From positions 165,290,518 through 165,354,517 of the forward strand of contig CM061067.1 in the NCBI GenBank assembly GCA_030762895.1: DNA of 64,000 bases. Direction: 5' to 3'. The stretch comes from Sophora flavescens (lineage: Eukaryota > Streptophyta > Magnoliopsida > Fabales > Fabaceae). The notes under the pieces are model-generated. The model searched no databases. It saw only the letters and a list, made by a program, of their open reading frames with translations, and was not told where the DNA came from. Every line of letters begins with the position of its first letter. Position 1 is the first letter of the stretch. Below, piece by piece: positions 9,901 through 21,391 of this stretch. The translations under genes and the position numbers were made by a program.

Positions 9901-10878
9901 TTCGGCCTCAACAAGATCAATAGGCAAGAAATTTTAGTTTGATGCATCATCTTGGATCTTAAATATAGAGAGGATATTAAGATCATAGAAATTGGTTCAT
10001 TCTCATTGGATTTTTATATGAATTTCTATGGATTTATGAAGTTAGAAACCCTAAGATGAGACATTTACCAAGGCTTCAAAACACAAAAATAATTGAAGAA
10101 CATGATGATAAATAAGTGAGAAGAGTATGGTATACCTCTTGGAAATGGAAAATGAGCTAAGAATCAAGCACTTCCTTCACAAAAAAGCTATGAAACTTAA
10201 GGATTTTTAAGTGGAAATGGAGAAACTTAATGAAGAAGATGATGCATGCCTTAAATAGAAGTGAAATGGGCTCACAAATGGAGGTTGGGCCATGGTATTT
10301 GGAGGGCTAAAGGGTCCAAAGCATAAATTTTAAGGGACAAAAGAGTAATCTTATAAAATGACATTTTTGTGGTTTTAAGACAACATAAGGACTTCATAGT
10401 AATTTTACTCTAAAATCCATCTTGAAATTGGCGAGTCACTCTAATGACTCACACTTATGAGTCATCTTGAATGACTAGCCCTTTATCCGTTAGCAGATCC
10501 CAGAAATCCTGTATCCAACTTCGTCGTTCATCCGATTTCGTATAACGTTCGTATAATATATATATTATTTTACTTTTTATGTGAAAATTTTTAAAATAGC
10601 CTAAGTAGTTGGAAACTTCATAAAAACCCTAAGTATTTCGTTCATGAGTCAAAATTAGGTCATTTGAGCAGTAAGATTCTTACTGTCATTAAAACGCAGA
10701 TCGAGTTTCGTTTGAATTTTCGACCCAAAATTTAATCGTAACTCTCTACGTTAAATTAGTTTATGGATATGATCTTGGTTTATCCAAAATCATTTTCTAC
10801 GTTTTAAAATAAAAATATAAACATTTGTCTATTTTACCGATATAAAACAATAAACAATGAAAAAAACTGGGTGTTACA
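6981..10878 (-). mobile_element. Solo LTR of a Tekay/Del-like Ty3/gypsy element
   Basis: It begins TGTGACACCT (plus strand) and ends GGGTGTTACA, the terminal pair of the LTR at 51132-55657, and shares internal blocks with it (GGTTACTTTCGGAAAATA at the left end). It is flanked by the perfect 5-bp duplication GTATG (6976-6980 and 10879-10883). No primer site, gag or pol lies between the ends, so it is a solo LTR of 3,898 bp formed by LTR-LTR recombination. Sense is the minus strand. It interrupts the pararetroviral TAV gene and carries the ORF at 7384-7848. The rest (7849-10870) is AT-rich without other convincing ORFs. Confidence 0.93.
7384..7848 (-). CDS. LTR-borne acidic ORF, 154 codons
   Basis: The second member of the LTR ORF family. 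It starts MDPAMPLAHTGVRSLRFEDA, then GAWVINPEA, ATYTWG, a GPQRE motif, VETIDVSLPPMW and an LQHLVDHGEL block. A Pro/Glu/Asp/Ser tail follows, ending GIDHHGLPNGYH. The N-terminal half is clearly alignable with the frames at 2665-3192 and 51538-52011, while the surrounding LTR DNA has diverged much more. The ATG follows TATAG. The conserved TTGG..CTCAC..TTGCA block lies some 70 bases upstream. The function is unknown; it may be a nucleic-acid- or chromatin-related accessory factor or a regulatory peptide, but nothing in the sequence decides. Confidence 0.6.
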   Translation of the reverse strand: MDPAMPLAHTGVRSLRFEDAENIGAWVINPEAHNATYTWGIHTIEGTIATGPQREHRTVETIDVSLPPMWFLLQHLVDHGELKAQPLAEATPASPPEEMVLDPEEDSEEFVEDVPEYIPLDDDDDSPDKGAVVSSSDTSAGSGIDHHGLPNGYH

Positions 10879-11706
10879 GTATGCTGAGTAGAACTTTAAA
10901 TAAATAGTTCTTTCTCTGGCTACCTTCTTCTTGTATAGTTGAATTGCTTCTTTGAAGTAATGTGGGAACAGATTAATCTCATCGAGATTCTTGCTTGGAT
11001 AAAGACACTCAATTAGTCCAAATTGGAACATATTGAATGCCAGAGCCGGGGTTGCTCCTGGAGTAATTATTGTCTTAAGTCCATAGACATTTCTATCAAC
11101 CATGTAAAACATTTGATTTTTTATTTTTCGTTGCAGTTAGTTAATCTTTCAAGGTGTTCATAAAATTTTTCTTCGGAAAATTGAACTAGTAGTTCTTGGT
11201 CTTTTCTGGTAATTATCTAAGGAGAATGGAATTCTCCCTAGAATATTCATTAGGTTTCTTGTTTCTGTTTTTATTATTTGTGCTGTTTCCGAATAAGTTC
11301 TAGGTCCGAGATAAATCTCTTTACTGGCTTCTTGGACTTCTTTTCCTTTTCTTGCTTAGAGCTTTTTCTGCTGTTTCTTTGGTTGGAAATGATTGATGAT
11401 GGACTCCTGATATTCCTTGGCAATGGGGGGACTGCTTTGTACCAATCATCATAGATTCCTGGCATAGGTCCATTAAAGACAACGTACCATTTATTTGTTT
11501 CTTTTCGAGCTGCTTCTTTAATTTCATTCTGAATTCTTTCTTCTAAAATCTTTCATGTTTGCATTTGGAGTTCCAGTACTCTTAAATCTGATCTGATTAA
11601 TTCCAATTCCTTCAGCTAATGTTCTTCTAGTACTTTTTTGAGCTGGTACTGCTGCTTCAGTAACTCTGTTGTGCCTCGCTCCATTCTCTTGATAAAATAT
11701 CTGCAA
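10879..11706 (-). pseudogene. TAV (viroplasmin) N-terminal and central part, frameshifted
   Basis: Starting around 11706, overlapping the 3' end of pol, pieces of one gene are spread over three frames. Around 11450-11510 is the caulimovirus viroplasmin motif (VFNGP-type followed by PGIYDDW), which is shared with the N-terminal domain of eukaryotic RNase H1. A basic Ser/Lys-rich linker follows, and near 10900-11100 a region beginning FYMVDRNVYGL runs to the solo LTR border. At least two frameshifts and several stops are present. TAV is diagnostic of caulimoviruses, soymoviruses and relatives, and is absent from badnaviruses and petuviruses. Confidence 0.65.
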
Positions 11707-13536
11707 GGACGTTCTTTTCTCCTTTAATGAGAAATTGAATAATTGTATTCAAATAACTTCATTTGCCATCGGATTAATCTCCCTTGCTTATAGGTTCCTT
11801 TGTGATTAATATTTTTGAAACCTGAAACATAAGTTGAATCAATCCGAACAATAAATTCTTTATCTAGTACATGCTTTTCCAACATTCGGATTAGTGCTAG
11901 AGTTTCTTTTTCATGTGTTGGATAATTAATTTCGCTATCTGAAAAATTTCCAGATGCGTAGCGACATAGTACTTCTTTCTTTTACCCTGGGGGCTTTGCT
12001 TTCATGACTCCTCCCCAACAGTCATTAGATGCATCAATTTCTATAATAATTAGATCATCATCTGATGGATGATATAGCTCAGGAAGATCCTGACATATTA
12101 ATTTCATTTTTTAATAATTGCTTCGTCTTCCTTGGTCCAAGACCAAAGGGCATATTTCTTTAATTTTTGTTGAAGTACTTTCCTTTCTGCTGCAGGATAC
12201 TTGATAAAACCTTCACTGGAAATATTTGCATTAGAATTTTTCCTTTCTCAATCTCTAATCCTGAATAATTAATTTTATTTTGAGCTAATATCACCTTTTT
12301 CTTACTTAAGACTACTACGTGTTTTAAACATTTATTAAGTACTAATTCCACTTTGTTAAAATGATCATCCAAATCTTTATTGGTAAAGACCAAGATATCA
12401 TCAATGCATATAAGACAAAAATCTTTAAATTCTTTAAGTATTGAATCCATTCTTCGTTGAAAGATTCCTGGCGACTGCTTCATTCCCATTGGGAGTACAT
12501 TCCATTCATATTGGCCTTGAGGATAACTGAATGTTGTTAATGCTTTAGATTCTTCAGATAATCTGATTTGATAAAATCCTGATTTACAATTGAAGGTACT
12601 AAACCAATTTCTAATTTGTCCAATAATTAAATCTTTTCTTGGAAGAAAATAAACATCACCTTCCATTGCATCATTTATTTGTTTGTAATTAATTACCATC
12701 CTTATTTTTCCTCTTTCTATTTCATTATGATTTTCCACATAAAAAGCTGGTGTTGAATGCTTGCTTTTTGATGGCCTAATTAATCCCTTTTTACACATTT
12801 CTTCAATATCTTTTACAAATTCAAGAGATCTTGTTTTGTGTAAATCATTGGTTTACATTTTATTTCTTTTGTTGTATTCTTTAACTTTTGTATAGTTAAT
12901 TCATTATCTTTTTTTATTAATATTTGGATCCAGAGGATTTTCACTATATACTCTATTCAAAAGTTCTTCTATATATATGGGCTGGAATTCTTCTATTTGG
13001 TTCTAGATTTATAAATACATGGCGAATTTTTAAACATATTTCTTTGACTATCTCACCACGATTCAGCTCGCTAACAATGATTTTTTAGAATAAATACATT
13101 CAGGAAAATGAATAATGGGGATATTTATTATTTCTCTATGTTGTTTTTGATAAATATATGGTGTCTTTAAAGATATATATTCGAGATACTGGGAAAATGA
13201 TGCATATAATCTTAGAAAGTTATTCCCAATGATCATGTCTACGGTTGTATTTTGTTGATATATTGTAGGTACTATGAATAACTTTTCTTGTATAATTAAT
13301 GTAATTCTTGTTACCACCCAAAATAGTGGATGTATAGATCCATCCGCTATTTGTATTTTGACTGGTTTTTCTAATTTTTCCCATTTATCAAATAATGCTT
13401 TTGTTGCTAGACAAATACTTGCTCCAATATCTATATATGCTTCAGTTTCTCTTTTACTTTTTTCTACTATTCTTTTTATATAAGCATTATTTGGATTCTG
13501 TTTCTTCTGAAGATAATTCATTTTCAAGATATTCAT
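11657..13536 (-). pseudogene. Pararetroviral polyprotein: aspartic protease, reverse transcriptase, RNase H
   Basis: The span of about 626 codons fits a caulimovirid pol. At 13063-13536 is the protease, with active site DIGAS (usually DTGAS or DSGAS) and IIGNNFL further on. At 12160-12798 is RT, 212 codons open, with LPMGMKQSPGIFQ and the catalytic box CIDDIL near 12395-12405 (usually YxDD). RNase H follows near 12000-12090 with EIDASND and ends with NVLADILSREW close to the stop at 11657-11659. Stops and shifts separate the three domains, so no enzyme can be made. The coat protein gene lies 25 bases upstream. Confidence 0.8.
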
Positions 13537-13561
13537 ATATACTTTCTTCAGTATCGGTTAA

Positions 13562-14930
13562 TTATTCTTCTACTGGTTCAAGTTCATATATTTGGTATAC
13601 TTGCTTTATTAATTTTGATTTTTCTTTAAAATCTTTTTCTTTTCGTTGAGGACATTCATTTGCATAATGACCTTCAACATTACATATCCAATAGACACAT
13701 TTCTTTTTTCCTTTCGAACAATATTTTCTTGGTGTTAATTTCTTTTTTCTAAAGAATTTTTTATTAATATTTTTATAATATGTTTTCTTTCTTGGGTATC
13801 TTCTTTTTAATTTTGGTTTCTTATAATATTTTCTTTTTCTTACTGGCTTATTACAGTCATAGTTTCCAGGTTTTTCCATTTCTGGAATATCACAGCAGAT
13901 TGCAATGCTTCCTCTATTTAATTGTCTTATTATTTCTCTTGCTAAACATTGTTCTCTTAATTCTTGGTATACAGTTTAAATAATTCCTCCTAAGGTGTTA
14001 GTTGTTTCATCTTGCCCGGATTCCCATAATTTCTTTATTCTAGTATTAAGGGGATATGGTAGCTTGTCTATAAAGATATATTTATAAGTTTCTTTTTCTT
14101 CTTCATTTATTTGATAATAATATTTTTGAAATTCACAAATAAAGCTTTATATTTGACACATATCGCATATTTGTATTTTATTTAAATGAGTTTTAGCCTT
14201 TTCATGTAAGAATTTATTTTTTTTTCATGTTGATCAAACATAGTATACCCTAAAAATTCTTGATAGATCATTGCCATAACCATTTTAGCAAAATCTTGGT
14301 TATTGTTTACTAACCTTGGATGTCTTTGCCAAGCTTCATATTTAATGCTAAGTAAAAATCTTTGTACATTTCTTGTTGTTTTAAATGTTAAAAAGTTTTT
14401 TACATCCATTACATTTAGTTTATTGAATCTTTCATCGGTTGCCATTAGTAATATCATTTCATTGGTCCATTGTACTAATATTTCTTCTTTATTTCTTGCA
14501 CAGTCGATATTTAATACATTTACTAATCTTGTTGATTCATAATGATGTTTAAATATTCTTCTTGGATTTTTGTCCATTTATTAATTTTTATTGCGTATCA
14601 TTTATTATACATTGTTTCTTCTTCATATTTATCTCACGCATTATCATGAGTATATCTAAATTCTTCCCATTTTCTTTTGGGCTTTGTTCCACTATATTCT
14701 ACTTTTTCCATTTTTATATGATTTTCTTCTGATTCTGAAGTTGAACTATAGTTTAAAATTATTTCTTCATTTTCATCATTTTCTTTTATTACTTGATCTA
14801 TGTGATCTATTTTTTGTATTTGGTCATGTTCTTCTTCAATTATTTTTAATTGTTCTAATAATAGTTGAATTTTTTCTAAATCATTTGATTTCTTTAATGT
14901 TTCCATATATTCATCTTTTATCCTCTCCAT
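13562..14930 (-). pseudogene. Pararetroviral coat protein with zinc knuckle, broken
   Basis: Three open blocks in order: an acidic Glu-rich N-terminus (14634-14930), a central core (14182-14577, including FLGYTMFDQHEK), and a basic C-terminal part (13562-13879). The last holds a Lys/Arg-rich stretch and a Cys-His knuckle (CNVEGHYANEC with an upstream Cys). The total length of about 456 codons and the acidic-core-basic-knuckle order match caulimovirid capsid proteins, which package the DNA and bind the RNA leader through the knuckle. Interruptions lie at about 14578-14633 and 13880-14181. The start overlaps the end of the VAP-like ORF by 13 bases. Confidence 0.75.
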
Positions 14931-15312
14931 GAGGTTACTGGTTTATAAAATTTTGATGGTTCCAAGTGTGTTTCTTGTTTTACTATTATTTTATCTAATT
15001 CTCTTAATTTAAGTAATTCCTCTAAATCTTTTATTGTTATACATTTATTCTTTTCTTCATCTTCTAAAATATGTTCTAGTTGTTCAAGAACTTGTCTAAT
15101 TTTTTCAATACCTTGATTTTCATCTATTTCTTTACCTTTACTTATATTATTTAATTTAATGTATCTCTTATATTATTTATTTCACCTTATCCCTTTTGTA
15201 TTCTATTAAGTGTAATTTATAATTTTATTAGTATTTTCTATTAGTTGGATGATATTTTTATTCATTTTTTTATTGCTTCAAATTTTATTAACATTTCTTC
15301 TGAAAAACTCAT
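14918..15312 (-). pseudogene. Virion-associated-protein-like ORF, broken
   Basis: It starts MSFSEEMLIK on the minus strand. After a shift near an A-run and several stops, it continues as a Glu/Leu/Lys-rich coiled-coil-like stretch and ends with a Lys-Pro-x-x-Ser-Trp-Arg-Gly-like basic tail. The position directly before and overlapping the coat protein, and a coiled coil with a short basic end, fit the virion-associated protein (ORF III product). The assignment is by position and composition. It marks the right end of recognisable viral sequence. Confidence 0.45.
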
Positions 15313-16499
15313 TATTTTACTATTTTATTATTTTGTTATTTTATTACTTTGTCTTTTAGTGGTTTGTCTTTTAGTGAGTGTATTTTATACTGTTAGTTTT
15401 TGGTGTTCAAATTAGATGTGAGAATATCATTTCTAATCAGAAAATGACATCTCCTACATGGCATCCTCTCATTTTGATGCTTTTTTTTTTTCATGGGGTA
15501 TTCTCCATGCATAATTGTAAAGACTGATTTCTCGAGGTACTGGACGACATTGAATAATTGACCTCACTCTCAATCAGATTTTTTTCATATACAAGAGCCG
15601 GGATCGAATCCCTAACCATTTATTTAAGAGGTCCAAACTTATTTTCACTTTGACCAACACATGTTACTCTGTCATTTTGATGCTTTGCTTCCCTAGCTAC
15701 CTATTGAATCGCTAATTATTGTTCCTACTTTTTTTTCTTCTGTTTACATCTTCTTTTTCATACAGCTTTGCTTTCACAATTCCATTTATGAATGGACCTC
15801 AAGATGTTAAGTATGATGAAAATTATTTTTAGTATGGCCCACATCTACACGGGAAATGACACATACATACAAGTTGGCTTGGACTATAATTTCAATATTT
15901 AGTCGCGATCAAGCTTTCGTCAAGACAAGTATCATCCTTTCTTCCTTTTTTTACTTGGTATTCTTTTCCCATAGTTGATATATAGTTCCATAACTCAAAT
16001 CGAAATTGATACAGTTATTAGGTCGTGCGAGTTATAGAGTCAACAATCCAATCACAAGTGTTTGTAAAAAAAACTAAAAGAATTGGAGGAAAAAATATTT
16101 TAAAAAGATTTTATATAAAAATACTTTACACAAAAATTGATATATAAAAAAAATTACCAGTATATGGGAGATTAATATCACTTATTGGGATATCATGGTC
16201 AAATTACCAAAACAAGATAGTATTAAGATGGTAGGGGACAATATTTTGGATTTTTGTCCGGTTCATCACCCTTTTTTTATCATATCACATGATCACTTTT
16301 AAAATCAAACGTGGAACAATTATTTTTGTGTTGTTCAGTGCCTTATTTTTTTGCAAGTCAAACACACTCTAGATCTACTAGGTGAAAGGGAGAGAAGTTG
16401 TTAGGAGAATTTTGATAAACCATACACAAAATAGAAATTTTATCGAATTAATGTGCCCTAATCAATAAAAATAATAATAAATATATTAGCTTGTAATTG
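15313..16499. other. Gene-free AT-rich region
   Basis: No convincing ORF, promoter or element terminus. It contains a T-run at 15480-15491 and a stretch at 15590-15630 that resembles sequence seen around legume repeats but could not be classified. Confidence 0.4.
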
Positions 16500-16501
16500 T
16501 A

Positions 16502-16804
16502 CTCCCTCCGCACTTAATTATAAGTAAAATTAACTAATTTCATATTTATTAAGAAAGTTAGTTAATTTAGTTTAATTATCTTAATTTATATAAATATATA
16601 TATATATAATTACTAAACTATCATTTAATTGTCTCGGGAATATGTAATGTTTTTAGAAAAGTAAAAGGAGAATTGATTGGATTGATTAATTTTCTTGATT
16701 TTTGAAATACTGACATTAAATAAAGTTGAGTTGGTTGGATTTTGTTTATATTTAAGTCCGTAAAAGACAATTACTTTTTTGCTTATAATTGAGTACACGA
16801 GGAG
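16502..16804. mobile_element. Stowaway-like MITE
   Basis: A 303-bp AT-rich element with terminal inverted repeats. The left end is CTCCCTCCGCAC then AATTATAAG. The complement of the right end is CTCCTCGTGTAC then AATTATAAG. The CTCCCTCCG start is the hallmark of Stowaway MITEs (Tc1/mariner superfamily). It is flanked by TA on both sides (16500-16501 and 16805-16806), the expected target duplication. There is no coding capacity, so it depends on a transposase in trans. Confidence 0.85.
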
Positions 16805-16806
16805 TA

Positions 16807-18869
16807 TATATATTTGGCAAGAGAAATGCTAGAACATCCTCTTTCCTACCGTGAAGAGAAAAAAACAGCACTTCACGATCACCCTCTTTTCTACACCATC
16901 ATGAATATTTTTTATAGTTTTTCCTTGGTTATAATTGTGATTGACGAAAGATGTAGAATATCTCCTCCTACGTACCAAAAGCTCTCTAGGTAGACAAGAA
17001 AAGATACGAGAGGAACAAATCAACAAAATGCTATATTTGGTGATGAAGTCACACACAATGTTATGTAAGTTTCTAAAAGCAAACGTCTTAATTGTCATGA
17101 CATTGGTTGATTTGATAAGTAACTATTCCATAGATAATAGATTTTCCCAAATGTCATGTCGAAACAACGATTTTAAATTATCATCACCACAACATTAATT
17201 ATTTGCACCTGATCACCATAGATGGAGGTGCCTAAATCAAAATTCAGAAGTTAAGACTTACACTGTTTGTGTCGAAGGAAAAGATAAAGAAAAAGGAAGT
17301 TTCTCTCGTTACATCCCATTTTTAATTTTACTTAAGTATATTTACGTAATTTCACAAATATCTTTTTTTTTTCCTCTCATTTTCTATACAATCAAACAAA
17401 ATAAAAATTGAAAAACCCAAAAGTATTTGCTTGTAATGAAAATGGATTGTGTTCCTAAACGAACTTTACCTGTCAAACGTTCAAATCTTGAAGTTGCTAC
17501 TTTAAAAATAATAGGGGAGAAGATTCAAGAAAATATTAGGGGAGAAAAGTTTTAATTTTTCTTTTCTTTTATTTTTTTCATTACCAAGCAATTAAATAAT
17601 AATCTCATTTTATATTCTTTTTCTTTTCTTCTCTTTTATTTACTTCGACTTCCTTTCTTAAACCAAAGAAAGTGTCAGATTACAAATCCAACGACTGTGC
17701 TTTTTTTTTGGGTGATATCCTAGCGTGCCAAACCTCCGTGCTATCAGCAGGAAGCAGATGGCTCATAGCTTGCGGAGGTTGCCGCCAAACCTTCAAGCTG
17801 CAAGTTGCAATCTTCACTGACAAATCGGCACAAGAGATCCCTACCTGCAGAGTGTGCTCGATCCACTTGGATCTCCCGTTGATAATAAATAACGGTATAC
17901 TCGTGCGAATGCACAGGTCGTACTACGTTGGTTACTATAATTTTTTTTTAAAGTAAAATTGAGAATTAATCAGTTTTTTTACCTAGAAAATAATTAAATA
18001 AAGTAAATTATATAGCAATATTAACACAATTATAAAAGCACCGAAACTAATACAAATAATATGGAACATGTTAGAATATGATACTGAGAATGTTCTTGAA
18101 CTGAACATGTTTGGAAAAAAAAAATCCTAGGATTGAATTTCAAGAATTGTCAACAAATAGTTAAGTAATTATTTGACTAATTTATCAACAATTTACATTA
18201 ATAATTTTAAAGATGGATTGATCCATATAAAAGTCCATATGATATCTATTGTGTTCTAATTGTATTCAATGGATCAATTTTACTGTAATTTTCATTCAAA
18301 TACTGCTATAAATAAATGCATTTTACTAATTCTCTTACGTAACATGATAATGCATGTTAGATTATAAAATTGAAGTTGCAGTGTTAAGGTCATTTTAAAT
18401 TATCTACAGCTAATAGTTAATTTTCAATGAGTAGATCCAATAATGGCAAAGCTTTTAAATTTCAGTCAATTGAATACCGAATTTAGTAAAGCCGATAATA
18501 GTTAATTTATACAATTTAAAATACCAGAAATCTTAGTTAGAGATAGTAAAGCCAATAATAAAAAAAAGTACTTACTACAAATGAAGTGTTCAACCAAAAT
18601 TATGTTGCGAATTTTCAAATTACAGCTTGTACTTAAAGCATGTGCAGAGTCATGACAGAAACAAATATTACTTATAATGAGAAAATAGATAGTAACTTGT
18701 CTATAATGAGAGAATAATAGATTCAATAAGAGAATCTTTATGACAATGGTTCTCGGGTGTATATATCCAAGCCAAAACATGTTTCCCGTGCAGACTTGGA
18801 AACACATGAAATATTACCATATTTAACAAACAATAATTCCTCGTGCATTCGCACGAGTCACGTTGGTTT
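16807..18869. other. Gene-free region with a pair of inverted hairpin motifs
   Basis: No supported gene. Short frames at 17672-17956 and 18502-18807 have no recognisable content. A 16-base motif ACTCGTGCGAATGCAC occurs at 17899-17914 and inverted at 18842-18857. At the second site it forms the near-perfect hairpin CTCGTGCATTCGCACGAG (18840-18857). Similar GTGCGAATGCAC hairpins are common near Helitron ends in plants, but no TC start or CTRR end could be confirmed. Confidence 0.35.
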
Positions 18870-18874
18870 CTACG

Positions 18875-21391
18875 TATAACACCCCTCTTGGACATTACAT
18901 GACTAACTCAAATTCGTAATAACATATTAAAATAAAATAATATTTGCTAGTTGCTTTCGAAAAATATCTCGTGTAATTCTCTATAGGTCATGAAAGTGGG
19001 TATAAAATTTTTTTCCTGCGGTTGCGGTAAAACTTAAACCTATTTTAAAATAATAACACCACATTTTAGAAATATACTCGAATAAAAAGCTAGAATTTTT
19101 ACAAAAATTTCGACAGTCTCCTCTGTAATTTCAACATCCCAAACAAAATACATGATGATATATTTATATTTTCAACCCAGAAGTTTCAGTCTTACAAAAT
19201 ACATCAAGATGGTGTTATTCTGAAAATATTTACATCGAAAGAACTATACGTGACCAAAAGGAAAAAGCTTACATTTTTCATCCAAGAGAAAAACACTCCG
19301 AGCCATAAACATTCCATTCAAAATAAAGGCTCGGAATACATACTATCATTAATCAATAACATCTCAAAAACCTAATACAAATGTGAGATACCAATATATG
19401 AGCATTGTATGGTAGCCACATACACAACACACAAACAATGACATAACAACATGAACATGCATAACATAATTTCATAGTGGAGTAAAGAGTTCAATCCAAC
19501 AACCAAATGCAGTTTTGTAAAAACTTTCATGTCGCTTCAACGACTTCTCTCTAACTCATAATACTCCAAAAACCCTAACTTCCCTTCGTCGAGCAGGATA
19601 GGCCGCGATAATGCCTATAACACAATTTTTTCGCGTTGGGTTGACCTCTGAATTTAGGTACAATCCCCAAATGTTCTAGGGTATCACGTCTCACCTAAAT
19701 AATATTGAATAGTTCCTGATTGAGTACATTACGTGCTGGGTAACCGATTTCCACGGCCCGAGGATGCAAAACCCCGAGCCTTATGTGGGTTTTCGAGCCC
19801 GAATGTCCCTAATAGACCCAAAGACTAAAGGATCTATCTCTGGTCCGTAACTATCCAATTTGTCAGTTCACCCTTTATGAAACTGTAGCTCGATACACAA
19901 TGGCACGTCTGCCACAACGACATATTAGCCAGACTATGCATGTAAAACAAGGTTTTTCGTTTTCTTTTCTTTTTCGCATCATTCTTTCTTCGTCGAGGTT
20001 GGAAGCTCCCGACTAATTTTATTCAGGTATTAAATACATTTTTAATACCAACTCAAGATATTAGACCAAAATCAATGATCTTAAAATCTCTAATTCCTCA
20101 ATTCGAACACTAGCCTGACGTCTCGGTGATCTAGGTTCTTCTCAACAGGAACACTAGTCCGGCTTTACCGGCACTTCGAATTCAGTTCGATATCTCGGTA
20201 ATCCAAATCTAGACCGGGTTTATAGCTCGGTGATCTAGGTCCTTTCTTTTCCTCAAAACTCAAAATAAGAACTCTAGCCTGTCAATCCGGAACATTAGGT
20301 CCTTTCTTTTCCTCAAAACTCAAAATAAGAACTCCAGCTCGTCAATCCAGAACACTAGATCCTTTCCACTTTCACTCTCTTTCCAGAGGTTTTTCGTTCA
20401 GTGAAAAACCAAATTGAAAACAAAACTTCTTTGTCTTCTAGACTTTGTATAATGAGTAATTCCTCATGCTTAGAAATACATTCTTCAAGAAACTTTTCTT
20501 TTAAAAATCCATTTTCCCCAAACTTAGAAAACCGCTAAGAACCTTTCCTAAATTTTGAACAAAATTCAAAACTCTCAATAAAGAGAATTATCCAATAAAT
20601 TACTTTTGTCTAAAAAACTTTTGAAAAAGAAAACACCTTCGTAAAACTTGAGATTAAAATCTTTGGTTTTTCAAAGGATTTCTCCATTTTTTTTAAATCT
20701 TTGTTTTCTCAAAACATTTTTCGTAGACTTTGTACAATTTTCCATCTTCTTTCTCCTACTAAACTTTTGCCTATCTCAACACTTTCTGCATTAGAATTTT
20801 CTTTCCAATTTGTTAAAGAAAACAAAACATCAATGTTTTAACCTTTCTGAGTTAAAGCATTTTAATGTCTTAGTCTTTGTTAACAAGCAATGACCAGTGT
20901 CATGCCATCAGCCAATCACAGTAAATCAAAACAATACTATAGCTCAATAATAGCATGTTCATTTTCAACAATTCCAATAATCATCAACACAAACAATTCC
21001 AAGAACATTATCACATAAACCATTCCAATAACATCAACACATCAACATATCAACATATATATCTATTCACAAGTCACCAATCAATTCTAACACACCCATT
21101 TAAAACAATCATACAAACAACGTATATGACTAGCCAATTAGCTCCTTAGGTAAACTCCCTATACCTTTGAAGACAAGAGAAAGATCATTCATTCCGAGTT
21201 CCACAGTTTCCTTACTGCTCCACGAAATTTCGCAAGATTGAACACCCACTGACGACTTGACTTGACGTTACAGGTTACTCTGACACTTTGAAATATGTGC
21301 AGACAGCCCTCTAAAACACAAATCCTGTCTTCCCCAAGCAAACACAACCACGGTAACATCCCAGAGAGGGAAGCATTTTTTTACAACCACA
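18875..21391 (-). mobile_element. Tekay-like 3' LTR, distal portion (left of the Ogre-like insertion)
   Basis: It aligns with 42471-46232 of the other LTR after removal of the solo LTR there, with many small differences and a missing segment of about 170 bp around 19375. It continues at 39592-40190. It includes a duplicated block, GATCTAGGTCCTTTC (about 20227 and 20296), also seen in the partner LTR. No ORF of note. Confidence 0.85.

Larger units (their letters stand above)
3965..15312 (-). other. Endogenous caulimovirid (pararetrovirus), about one genome equivalent, soymovirus-like
   Basis: Read on the minus strand from 15312 downward, the order is: VAP-like ORF, coat protein with a zinc knuckle, protease-RT-RNase H, TAV/viroplasmin (split by a solo LTR), promoter and leader, movement protein, two small ORFs, tRNA-Met primer site, a last small ORF. 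Excluding the 3.9-kb solo LTR this is about 7.45 kb, the size of one caulimovirid genome. The movement protein lies upstream of the primer site, the arrangement I associate with soymoviruses; in caulimoviruses the primer site precedes the movement gene. Every large gene has stops or frameshifts, so it is an inactive old integration. The linear ends fall between the last small ORF and the VAP-like ORF. Confidence 0.8.

Noticed and set aside
13274..14932. Plus-strand Phe/Leu-rich frames opposite the coat protein and pol
   Set aside because: Antisense shadows of Lys/Glu-rich viral genes.
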